Positions 1 through 5,725 of a stretch of 11,523 nt of DNA are shown here, piece by piece (the first letter of the stretch is position 1; each line of letters starts with the position of its first letter). The notes beneath the pieces were generated by a model. It searched no databases. It saw only the letters and a list, made by a program, of their open reading frames with translations, and was not told the DNA's origin. Origin of the DNA: UBA4055 sp036721445 (GTDB lineage: Bacteria; UBA4055). The translations under genes and the position numbers were made by a program. The stretch covers positions 1 to 11,523 of the forward strand of contig DAIMKZ010000072.1 of assembly GCA_036721445.1 (NCBI GenBank), in the 5' to 3' direction.

Positions 1-165
1 GCTTGGATTTTCTTTCATTACTTCAACATATAAATCCTGAGTTACTTGTGTTTTCCCAATCTCAAAATCATTAACTGTTACCTCATGGATTGGGCGTTCA
101 TGCCGCATTTTGTCACTTCCCATTTTGAATGTCCCACCTTTGACTTCAATCATCTCAACTTTCAT
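1..165 (-). CDS. FGE/SUMF1-fold protein, N-terminal 55 residues (3' end outside window)
   Basis: The start ATG at 165-163 has a strong ribosome binding site (GGAGG at 175-171). The frame is open to the window edge. The protein begins MKVEMIEVKGGTFKMGSD and continues through HEVTVNDFEIGKTQVTQDLY. GGTFxMG, the H-x-V-T-V strand and the E/K-T-x-V-T-x-x-x-Y segment are the usual N-terminal signature of the formylglycine-generating-enzyme (SUMF1) fold. There is no signal peptide, so it should be cytosolic, unlike the secreted paralogue at 4517-5497. It lies 26 bases after the zinc-module gene at 192-980 with no recombination site between, so the two are probably co-transcribed. Many family members are not true FGEs but serve as effector, adaptor or ligand-binding domains. 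The part that would show catalytic cysteines or a variable region is outside the window. Confidence 0.85.
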   Translation of the reverse strand, partial: MKVEMIEVKGGTFKMGSDKMRHERPIHEVTVNDFEIGKTQVTQDLYVEVMKENPS

Positions 166-191
166 GCTTTCCTCCAGTATTTTTTATAAAA

Positions 192-980
192 TTATAGAAA
201 CGTTGGTCTATGGAGCATTTTATTCTCCAAATCATTATTTATTTTTTCTGTATCTGGTGATATCATCCCTTTTTTATCCTTATTCATAATACTAGTCACA
301 TTAATAATCTTATTTTCTTGCTTTGCATAATGGAACGCACAGTCATATGAGCAGAAATTATAAAAAACAGGTTCCATTCTACTGACTTTGTAACAATAAA
401 AAGATCCATATTGTTTTGTATCTGCATTTAAACCGCTAAGAAAAACATAACTATTTCTTTCTTCTTCGCTAATCGGGATTTCATTGTAAAATCCTTCTCT
501 TATCTCAGTATTTTCAATTTTAGCGAATTCAACCCAAATACGACCCATAGATGGGTACTCGATACCACAGATTTCACATTTTACTATCTTATGATTAAAT
601 TGTGAGATATCATTGTTTTTCGTATTATGAGTGAAGTAATGGTACAATTTGTGTGAATAATTAATTCCTTCATTTAAAATCCAATCAGGAAAATAATGTA
701 AACGCTTTTTGGAAAAATCTTCGACACACTGATCAGAGCAGAATAGATGTTCGTGACCTTTTATGACTTCAAAATATTCTCTTCCATTATCCCACGCGAA
801 CGCTAAGTTTAGAACAGAACCATCTTTTAAGTATATATTGTTGCCTTCAATAAACTTAATTTTATCACTTTTTTTAAGAATCGCGTTACCAATTAATCCG
901 ACAAAAACAAAATTAGGATCTGACACTACCGATGAACAATTCTCACAATACTTTACAATTTCCGTATTCTCATTACACAT
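192..980 (-). CDS. Unknown protein with two Cys4 zinc-binding modules (TRASH/FCS-like)
   Basis: A 262-residue protein of unrecognised family. Eight cysteines form two similar sets: C12-x2-C15 with C81-x3-C85, and C135-x2-C138 with C210-x3-C214. In each set the second pair sits in a phenylalanine-led knuckle (FCSDQC, FCSYDC), with about 65-71 residues between the pairs. This recalls treble-clef, TRASH or FCS-type zinc fingers, and each set could bind one zinc. The middle is rich in aromatic and charged residues. There is no signal peptide or membrane segment, so it is probably cytosolic. The start is supported by AAAGGAG six bases upstream of ATG. That ATG overlaps the stop of a truncated upstream reading frame (973-1116), and the stop lies 26 bases before the FGE-like gene at 1-165. 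DNA, RNA or protein binding by the zinc modules is inference; no function can be assigned. Confidence 0.75.
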   Translation of the reverse strand: MCNENTEIVKYCENCSSVVSDPNFVFVGLIGNAILKKSDKIKFIEGNNIYLKDGSVLNLAFAWDNGREYFEVIKGHEHLFCSDQCVEDFSKKRLHYFPDWILNEGINYSHKLYHYFTHNTKNNDISQFNHKIVKCEICGIEYPSMGRIWVEFAKIENTEIREGFYNEIPISEEERNSYVFLSGLNADTKQYGSFYCYKVSRMEPVFYNFCSYDCAFHYAKQENKIINVTSIMNKDKKGMISPDTEKINNDLENKMLHRPTFL

Positions 981-1116
981 GCTCTGCTCCTTTGTATTTT
1001 ATATTCTTTCTCAAGTTTCTGAATAAATTATCAATGAAACTGTATGAATTCTTTTCCGATATAACAAATATTTTTTTATCAATATTGGCCAAATTAGCTT
1101 CCTTAATTGCATTTGC
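973..1116 (-). pseudogene. Truncated gene tail abutting the attC-like junction
   Basis: An open frame of 47 codons with no credible start begins directly after a TGA (1119-1117) formed inside the junction of the third attC-like site. It ends at TAA 975-973, overlapping the ATG of the zinc-module gene (978-980) in the arrangement ATGTGTAA. The peptide reads like real protein (for example NIDKKIFVISEKNSYSFID, then an Arg/Lys-rich tail), and translational coupling to the next gene is typical of an operon. It looks like the 3' end of a gene whose upstream part was lost when the recombination site arrived. The stretch also holds no other gene. It could instead be chance open sequence, since it is short and AT-rich. 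Confidence 0.4.
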
Positions 1117-1191
1117 TCACAACGGTCATGGAAAAAAGATCACAAGTTAAAGAACACAAGGGGTCAAGTCATTTTTCCAATGTTGTTGGTT
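1114..1191 (-). repeat. attC-like recombination site, copy 1 (degenerate R')
   Basis: Imperfect palindrome downstream of the stop of the ferritin-like gene (1221). On the minus strand it has the outer arm CCAACAAC, then ATTGGAAAAATGACTTGA, a non-conserved centre, TTTTTTCCATGACCGTTGT, and then unique DNA. It shares its inner and outer blocks with the sites at 2281 and 3658. The usual right core GTTGGAT of those copies is replaced here by GTTGTGA, so this copy marks either the array edge or a junction with a divergent neighbour. Confidence 0.6.
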
Positions 1192-1220
1192 GTTGAAACT
1201 TATTCGATAAAGTATTAAGC

Positions 1221-2162
1221 CTATATATCACTTTTGGTGAAAATCCGTTCGTCAAGCATATCCCTATGTCTTTCAGTATCTTTTACAAGGCTTTTTAAGA
1301 TTTTATCAATTATTGGAGCATCAGAAGAGAATTTATTGAAAAATTCTTTTTCTAAGATAGAATTCTCAACATTATATGCAATTTCGAAAGTATCATCTTT
1401 TTTTATGCCATCTATTTTTATATCATTTAAAGTATCTTTTAGACCTTGTACTGCATTTATTATGTACTCATCAGTATCATCATTGTTTTTAAAAGTTATC
1501 GTACCTTGTACAACTTTCATAATAATTTGTTTAATCCATGCTTCATGCTTTTTTTCTTCTTCAACAAGAATTTTCCATATTTCTTCTTCGGGAAATAAGT
1601 TGGAAAAGGTAGCATAAAGTCTGGCAAGTAGTCGTTCATATTCTGCATGAAGTCCTAAAGTTGATGCATATTTGAAAAGAATTTTTGATTGATTTTTGTT
1701 TTCATTGCTACCCTTTTGGAATTTATCAAACTCATTTTTCAAAACATCTCTATGTATTTCAGTCTCTCCTTTAAGGTTATCTATAACACCTTGGATTCCA
1801 GGATAATGACTACTGAAAGATTCAAGAAAACTTTTTTCGATCATTCTTTCTTCGATTTTAATCGAGAACTCAAAAGCTTTTGATTCAGGAATGCTCCCCA
1901 TATCACACATTATTCTCATTTCATCCATTTCGTTAATCGAATCAGATATGATTTTTTCAGTATAACTTTTTGATTCAAATTTTACTGAACCGTCGAATAC
2001 ATTATCCGAAATTGATAAAATCCAATCATTGTGTTTAAATTCTTCCGATGTTAAAAAGCTCCACACTTCTCTGCCGAATTTTTCGGAGAAGGTTTTATAC
2101 ATGTTTCCTAAAGCCTGTTCGTGGTAAGCTAAAAGCGTAAGAATATCTACTTCAGTGTCCAT
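1221..2162 (-). CDS. Tandem-duplicated ferritin-like (four-helix) protein
   Basis: 313 residues, all-alpha, built of two homologous halves of about 150 residues. In half 1 the pattern is AYHEQALGNMYKTF, SEEFKHNDWI, KIEERMIEKSFLESFS and TEIHRD. In half 2 it is AEYERLLARLYATF, EEEKKHEAWI, NVENSILEKEFFNKFS and TERHRD. A glutamate in helices 1 and 3 and E-x-x-H in helix 2 match ferritin/rubrerythrin-type di-iron ligands. Helix 4 has H-R-D without the usual E-x-x-H spacing, so metal binding is plausible but unproven. There is no signal peptide. The chosen start ATG (2162) follows GGAGG by five bases; a TTG at 2210 in the same frame lies within the likely promoter and is disfavoured. The gene sits alone between two attC-like sites, as a cassette gene would. 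Rubrerythrin-like peroxide or iron handling is only a guess. Confidence 0.75.
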   Translation of the reverse strand: MDTEVDILTLLAYHEQALGNMYKTFSEKFGREVWSFLTSEEFKHNDWILSISDNVFDGSVKFESKSYTEKIISDSINEMDEMRIMCDMGSIPESKAFEFSIKIEERMIEKSFLESFSSHYPGIQGVIDNLKGETEIHRDVLKNEFDKFQKGSNENKNQSKILFKYASTLGLHAEYERLLARLYATFSNLFPEEEIWKILVEEEKKHEAWIKQIIMKVVQGTITFKNNDDTDEYIINAVQGLKDTLNDIKIDGIKKDDTFEIAYNVENSILEKEFFNKFSSDAPIIDKILKSLVKDTERHRDMLDERIFTKSDI

Positions 2163-2180
2163 TATATCCTCCAAATTTTT

Positions 2181-2210
2181 AGTATAATATAATACCTGTT
2201 TTCGAATCAA
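2181..2210 (-). promoter_or_regulatory. Candidate promoter of the ferritin-like cassette gene
   Basis: On the minus strand TTGATT (2210-2205) and TATACT (2186-2181) are 18 bases apart, close to a sigma-70 -35/-10 pair. The start site would fall a few bases before the GGAGG and ATG of the gene. Cassette genes usually depend on an outside promoter, so an internal one would be notable. The assignment rests on motif match only, in AT-rich DNA. Confidence 0.35.
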
Positions 2211-2280
2211 ACAAATATTATTGCCGATTTCATCCTAAAAATGTCCATAGGCTTAATACAACCATTTTTAAGTTTCAATT

Positions 2281-2357
2281 ATCCAACAACGGTCATGGAA
2301 AAAAGCTAACAAGTTAAAGAGCACAAGGATCAAGTCATTTTTCCAATGTTGTTGGTT
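2281..2357 (-). repeat. attC-like recombination site, copy 2 (best formed)
   Basis: 77-base imperfect palindrome that begins four bases after the TAA of the gene at 2362. On the minus strand the outer arm CCAACAAC (2355-2348) pairs with GTTGTTGG (2290-2283), and the inner arm TGGAAAAA (2345-2338) pairs with TTTTTCCA (2303-2296). Unpaired AT on one side and TGACC on the other lie between the arms, resembling the unpaired spacer of attC. The right end is GTTGGAT, a perfect GTTRRRY core; the left core AACCAAC is near RYYYAAC. The central ~35 bases are not conserved between copies, as expected of the variable terminal structure. It may also stop transcription. Confidence 0.65.
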
Positions 2358-2361
2358 GTGC

Positions 2362-3618
2362 TTAGTTAATCATGATATCATCTGTATAATATGAATTTTC
2401 ACCCTTATCATCTCTCCAATATACAAGATTGGTTTTATGAGATAGAGTATCAAGTTCTTTGTTTGATTCCATTCCAATTGGGTTTATTTTTTTTGTAATA
2501 TCTTCAGCGTTATCAATTATATCTAAATCAAGTTTTTGCTTTTCAAAATTAATGGAATTATGTTTCAATTTTTCGATTTGTTTACTTTTACCTCCTAGCC
2601 AATTAGGTGCGTTTTTCGACCACCAGCTCATATCATCTACAACTCTAGATATATCATTTGAAATATGTTGAATATCCTCTCCATTTTTTCTGATGTTTTG
2701 CCAAAGTTCTTTATAATAACCAACTTTTTCTGTTAATTGATATGCGGATTTATTTAGATAACCTGGATTTTCTTGTATATTGAGCTTGATCCTTAATAAA
2801 TCAATTCTAATATCTAAAATTGAAGAAATAACAGCCATGTAAGCATCAGACTGTTTGAATTTAAAGTCATCAATATTATAACGAAGATAATGTTCATAAT
2901 ATTCAGTTTTATTATATTGTTGATTTGTACTCTGAATAATATTATTAGAGTAAAGATAATTGTACCTTTCAAAGATTGGATTAATTTTATCTTCTAACAA
3001 TGCTAACCTTATTATCATGTCATTCGTAAATTTGTTGCTAATTGCGAATTGGTTTTGGATGTCAGAGATTCTATTTGAAGCACTGATAATTTCACCTAAA
3101 AATGTTGCTTCATCTCTTTTAATTATATCATTTATTGTTTTTTGAATATTATCAAGTTTTTCATTAATTTTTTGAAACTCATTCATAATTGTCAAAGTTG
3201 AGATTACTTGAAATGCTATCAATGGGGCTACAACAGGCATTAATGCTCCTGTTACGGGAATAAAAGGAGCCTGAGCAACTATACCAGTACTACCCACTAC
3301 TGCACTACCTACTCCATTTCCAATTGCCATTAAAGTCGCAGGATTTGCTGTTGCCATAAACAATTGACCTGAAGTTGCACCAGCTATACCCAAAGATCCA
3401 GCACCAGAACCAATAATCGATAGCATTGTTTTGGGAGAAGAAACACCACCATTTTTAATGTGATCACCCTCTACCAAAAAATGGTTGTTAAAGTGCTTAA
3501 TGATTTGATCACGAATTTTACCATCAAAAGATAAAAGTGCAAATTCAGAATTGTTTTCCTGATTGTTAAATTTTTGCACAGTGATCTCATTCTTTTTTTT
3601 CCACAATTGGAATCCCAT
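2362..3618 (-). CDS. Unknown protein with Gly/Ala-rich hydrophobic region and coiled coil; possible membrane-active effector
   Basis: 418 residues, family not recognised. Residues 1-65 are polar. About 66-145 form a long Gly/Ala/Ser/Thr-rich hydrophobic stretch (for example SIIGSGAGSLGIAGATSG, ending PVVAPLIAFQVISTLTIM) that could insert as one or two helical hairpins. It is followed by a short heptad-like segment (FQKINEKLDNIQKTINDI, ~148-165) and a mostly helical, Asn/Ile/Lys-rich domain carrying WW and GG motifs near 330-345. There is no N-terminal signal peptide. A soluble head, an amphipathic glycine-rich hairpin and coiled coils are the build of many pore-forming or membrane-disrupting effectors, but no family signature confirms this. 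The start ATG has an excellent purine-rich site (GGAGGAGGATCAA before ATG). The gene fills one cassette between attC-like sites, and its stop sits four bases from site 2. It could instead be an ordinary membrane-anchored scaffold. Confidence 0.7.
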   Translation of the reverse strand: MGFQLWKKKNEITVQKFNNQENNSEFALLSFDGKIRDQIIKHFNNHFLVEGDHIKNGGVSSPKTMLSIIGSGAGSLGIAGATSGQLFMATANPATLMAIGNGVGSAVVGSTGIVAQAPFIPVTGALMPVVAPLIAFQVISTLTIMNEFQKINEKLDNIQKTINDIIKRDEATFLGEIISASNRISDIQNQFAISNKFTNDMIIRLALLEDKINPIFERYNYLYSNNIIQSTNQQYNKTEYYEHYLRYNIDDFKFKQSDAYMAVISSILDIRIDLLRIKLNIQENPGYLNKSAYQLTEKVGYYKELWQNIRKNGEDIQHISNDISRVVDDMSWWSKNAPNWLGGKSKQIEKLKHNSINFEKQKLDLDIIDNAEDITKKINPIGMESNKELDTLSHKTNLVYWRDDKGENSYYTDDIMIN

Positions 3619-3657
3619 TTGATCCTCCTCCTTATTTTAAATAGTTAACTAAGCATT

Positions 3658-3734
3658 ATCCAACAACGGTCATGGAAAAAAGCTCACTAGATAAATATAA
3701 CACGGGTCAAGTCATTTTTCCAATGTTAACGGCT
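3658..3734 (-). repeat. attC-like recombination site, copy 3
   Basis: 77 bases with the same inner blocks as the other copies and a perfect right core, GTTGGAT (3664-3658), 39 bases before the start codon of the gene at 3618. Its left core is GTTAAC rather than CAACAAC, so the outermost arms pair poorly. No convincing minus-strand gene ends just before it. It may therefore be the array's first site, an attI-related hybrid, or the remains of a cassette whose gene was lost. Confidence 0.55.
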
Positions 3735-3785
3735 GTGTGTAATTTCACTTGAGTCCATGGTCATAACGAAGAATTTTAAGATATT

Positions 3786-3926
3786 ATGAACAAAAAAACA
3801 AGATGCTTTTTCTTGCTTTTGCACTTTTGTCTGTTTATTTTACATTCTTACGAATATTATTTTGAAAGTCATCGAATAGGAGGGAAAAGTTGTACATACA
3901 ACCAGAAAATTTTATTAATACCGTAA
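3786..3926 (+). CDS. Possible 46-residue secreted peptide or signal-peptide remnant
   Basis: ATG to TAA frame whose product starts MNKKTRCFFLLLHFCLFILH, a good signal-peptide shape with basic N-region and hydrophobic core. A polar tail of about 25 residues containing one cysteine follows. The ribosome binding site is weak. The stop lies within the TACCG-type repeat at 3919-3933. It could be a small secreted peptide, the leftover start of a longer secreted protein, or chance. The neighbouring plus-strand genes also begin with signal peptides, which makes a remnant conceivable. Confidence 0.25.
   Translation: MNKKTRCFFLLLHFCLFILHSYEYYFESHRIGGKSCTYNQKILLIP
3890..3918 (+). promoter_or_regulatory. 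Weak promoter candidate for the FN3-FGE gene pair
   Basis: TTGTAC (3890-3895) and TATTAA (3913-3918) are 17 bases apart on the plus strand and would give a leader of about 100 bases before the FN3 gene. Each box matches the sigma-70 consensus at four of six positions only, and the -10 box touches the TACCG repeat that follows. Confidence 0.2.
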
Positions 3927-3933
3927 TACCGCA
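3919..3933 (+). repeat. TACCG repeat, left copy
   Basis: TACCGTAATACCGCA, itself two partial copies of TACCGy. It matches 14 of 15 bases with the inverted copy at 5659-5673, so the two flank the FN3-FGE pair in opposite orientation about 1.7 kb apart. It may be an operator-like or dispersed repeat; its role is unknown. Confidence 0.45.
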
Positions 3934-4024
3934 ATGAAGTACAGAGAAAAATATCAAATAGGATCAGTTTATTGAATAAAAATGGAAAAAATAAGTTTTC
4001 AAATAAAACAGGGAGGGAAGTAAT

Positions 4025-4492
4025 ATGAAAAAATGGATGATAGCTTTGTTATTTATGATTGCATTAGTTCTTACCTTGAGAAGTCAGGAGTTGTTAAAAA
4101 TACTCAATCCTGATTCAACAGCGCAATATTTTGAAATCAGAAAGCTTTCTAATCTAACTTTCAACGACAGTAGCTCCAGTGTATTGACTGTAAACAAACT
4201 TGACGGATCAAAATTATACTTCTATATTGATAGAATAAGTGACCTCACATTCAGCGATCTGTCCGGCACGCTCTCAGCTCCCTCGAACATTAGCATCTCG
4301 ATTGATTCTACATCAGCGGTGATAAGATGGGACAATGTTCCTTATGCATCTCAGTATTATGTTTACCGTTCTGAAACTGATCCTTATTCAGGATTTATAG
4401 AACTAGGAAATACACCGAATAATGTTTATACAGATATTAATGCTGTTGCTGGTAACAAATACTTTTATAAAGTAATTGCCAAAGACTGGTAA
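4025..4492 (+). CDS. Secreted fibronectin type III domain protein
   Basis: 155 residues. Residues 1-20 form a signal peptide (MKKWMIALLFMIALVLTLRS). Residues 35-79 contain two similar segments, LSNLTFND and ISDLTFSD, 29 residues apart, each after a short beta-rich stretch. This style is common in exported proteins of FCB-group bacteria. Residues ~83-155 are a fibronectin type III domain: SAPSNISISIDSTSAVIRWD, the VPYASQYYVYR strand, then TDINAVAGNKYFYKVIA at the end. The protein stops two residues after the last strand, so no C-terminal sorting domain follows. Upstream GGGAGG eight bases before ATG supports the start. The FGE-fold gene starts 24 bases downstream with its own ribosome binding site, so both are probably made together, perhaps as surface partners. 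Binding to carbohydrate or protein at the cell surface is a family-based guess. Confidence 0.85.
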   Translation: MKKWMIALLFMIALVLTLRSQELLKILNPDSTAQYFEIRKLSNLTFNDSSSSVLTVNKLDGSKLYFYIDRISDLTFSDLSGTLSAPSNISISIDSTSAVIRWDNVPYASQYYVYRSETDPYSGFIELGNTPNNVYTDINAVAGNKYFYKVIAKDW

Positions 4493-4516
4493 AATAAAAT
4501 TAATGAGGATAAGATC

Positions 4517-5497
4517 ATGAAAAACTTGTTGCTATTTTTATTAGGCACTACCTTAGTGTGTTTTGCAGGAAAAATGAATGTGAATTTCAACGATGGGACA
4601 CCAACTACTGAAATTGATTTCTCAGCAATAGATAATATCAAGATTATGACTCCACCTGAAGGCTTCGTTTTTGTACAGGGCGGTACATTTACAATGGGTG
4701 ACCATTTCACCGAGGGATATTCATACGAATTACCATTACATAGTGTAACTGTCAGTGATTTTTACATGGGAGCTACAGAGGTAACACAGGCTGAGTGGAG
4801 TGCTTACATGCCAGCTGAGAATTGGAGTTCTTACGGAATGGGTGATACATATCCTGCATATTATGTAAGCTGGTATGAAATTATCAAATATTGCAACCTT
4901 AGGAGCATGAACGAAGGACTGACACCATGTTACACTATAAGCAGTTCAACCGATCCTGTTGACTGGGGAACAGTACCGACAAGCACAAATACAACTTGGG
5001 ATGCTGCTGTTTGCAACTGGAGCGCGAACGGTTATCGATTACCTACGGAGGCAGAATGGGAATATGCAGCCAGAGGAGGTCTATCCGGACAAAGGTTCCC
5101 GAATGGAGCAACTATATCGCACAGCACTAACGGTGATACGCAGGCGAATTATAAAGCAGACCCAAATTCATGTAGTTATGATGTAAGTCCGACAACAGGA
5201 TATCATCCTGATTACAATGTAACTGCTTCTCCTGTAGGAAGTTTTCCGGCAAACGGTTATGGCTTATACGACATGAGTGGTAACTTGTTTGAGTGGTGCT
5301 GGGATTGGCACGGCAGTACTTATTACAGCAGTAGTCCGAGTGATAATCCTACGGGACCTACTACGGGCTCCTACCGCGTCGTACGGGGCGGTGGCTGGAA
5401 CTACTATGCCAACTACTGCCGGGTTGCAAATCGCGGCAGCCTCTACCCGTACTACAGCTACTTCAGCTTCGGATTCCGGCTTTCGAGGACGCCTTGA
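4517..5497 (+). CDS. Secreted FGE/C-type-lectin-fold protein, probable DGR variable protein
   Basis: 326 residues. A signal peptide (~1-17, MKNLLLFLLGTTLVCFA) is followed by a short linker with FSAIDNI. A full FGE-sulfatase (SUMF1) domain starts near 47: GGTFTMG (55-61), ATEVTQAEW (86-94), YRLPTEAEWEYAARGG (173-188), GLYDMSGNLFEWCWDW (249-264), YRVVRGGGW (286-294) and the closing FGFRLSRT. Of the two catalytic cysteines of true FGEs, the first position is Tyr and only C301 remains, so sulfatase activation is unlikely. The last ~40 residues resemble the ligand-facing loop of DGR-diversified FGE-fold proteins: 15 of 16 presumed variable codons end in C, and Tyr, Ser, Phe and Asn dominate. The gene follows the FN3 gene by 24 bases, with GAGG before ATG. 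I infer a surface or periplasmic receptor whose binding face is rewritten by a distant reverse transcriptase; FGE fold is certain, DGR use is likely. Confidence 0.9.
   Translation: MKNLLLFLLGTTLVCFAGKMNVNFNDGTPTTEIDFSAIDNIKIMTPPEGFVFVQGGTFTMGDHFTEGYSYELPLHSVTVSDFYMGATEVTQAEWSAYMPAENWSSYGMGDTYPAYYVSWYEIIKYCNLRSMNEGLTPCYTISSSTDPVDWGTVPTSTNTTWDAAVCNWSANGYRLPTEAEWEYAARGGLSGQRFPNGATISHSTNGDTQANYKADPNSCSYDVSPTTGYHPDYNVTASPVGSFPANGYGLYDMSGNLFEWCWDWHGSTYYSSSPSDNPTGPTTGSYRVVRGGGWNYYANYCRVANRGSLYPYYSYFSFGFRLSRTP
5375..5497 (+). other. Putative DGR variable region (VR)
   Basis: Codons 295-297, 299-300, 307-310 and 312-318 encode N, Y, Y, N, Y, G, S, L, Y, Y, Y, S, Y, F, S, F. All but one (TAT) end in C, so all could come from AAC/AAT codons in a template by adenine mutagenesis. 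The codons between (W294, A298, C301-R306, P311, G319-R321) match the invariant frame of known FGE-type VRs. GC is 45 of 80 bases at 5401-5480 against 21 of 60 at 4861-4920 in the same gene. The left boundary is an estimate. Confidence 0.75.
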
Positions 5498-5592
5498 TGC
5501 ACACGGTTACTTACTTGCGGGGGTGGGAAGGAAGTTACTTTTAGCTTTCTTACCTTTTTACCTTCTGTAGTCACGAAGGGACAAAGAAAAAA

Positions 5593-5639
5593 GGGATCGG
5601 CAGGCGTGAAACTGCCTTAACCGATCCCGAATTTTTTTT
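5593..5639. terminator. Bidirectional intrinsic terminator
   Basis: Stem GGGATCGG (5593-5600) with CCGATCCC (5621-5628) and an inner AGGC/GCCT pair, followed by eight T (5632-5639) on the plus strand. On the minus strand the same stem is followed by TTTTTTCTTT (from 5592). It therefore can end transcription of the FGE-fold gene and of the convergent rseP-side operon. Confidence 0.85.
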
Positions 5640-5658
5640 GGGATTTATATCTGAAAAG

Positions 5659-5673
5659 TGCGGTATTGCGGTA
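5659..5673 (-). repeat. TACCG repeat, right copy
   Basis: On the minus strand TACCGCAATACCGCA, one base different from the plus-strand copy at 3919-3933. The inverted pair brackets the FN3-FGE gene pair. Confidence 0.45.
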
Positions 5674-5725
5674 AATTTTAAAATTCTTCGCTATTTCTAA
5701 CAAGTCTAAATTACACATTGCCGTT

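Larger units (their letters stand above)
3735..4024. other. Gap between cassette array and FN3 gene
   Basis: 290 AT-rich bases between the last attC-like site and the FN3 gene. I see a possible 46-codon secreted-peptide frame (3786-3926), a weak promoter candidate and a TACCG repeat. I see no integrase fragment, tRNA or further palindrome. A polypurine ribosome binding site (GGGAGG) at the right edge serves the FN3 gene. Confidence 0.6.

Noticed and set aside
2162..2210. TTG at 2210 as start of the ferritin-like protein
   Set aside because: The ATG at 2162 has GGAGG five bases upstream and starts at the first helix; the extra 16 codons coincide with promoter-like boxes.
1117..3664. CAACAAC-rich parts of the attC-like sites as a DGR template repeat
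   Set aside because: They lack the flanking W-N...C-R-V-A-N-R coding frame and match no part of the variable region beyond short AAC runs.
1114..3734. Three similar repeats as a CRISPR array
   Set aside because: They are ~1.2-1.4 kb apart, each separated by a full gene, are ~77 bases long and have variable centres; CRISPR repeats are short, identical and closely spaced.
3735..4024. Integron integrase or attI in the gap beside the third attC-like site
   Set aside because: No tyrosine-recombinase motif or long frame is present on either strand, and no integrase-binding-site pattern could be recognised.
5498..5592. Stem-loop downstream of the variable region as a DGR homing hairpin
   Set aside because: I could not find a convincing stem between the stop codon and the terminator; G-rich and pyrimidine-rich stretches are present but do not pair well.
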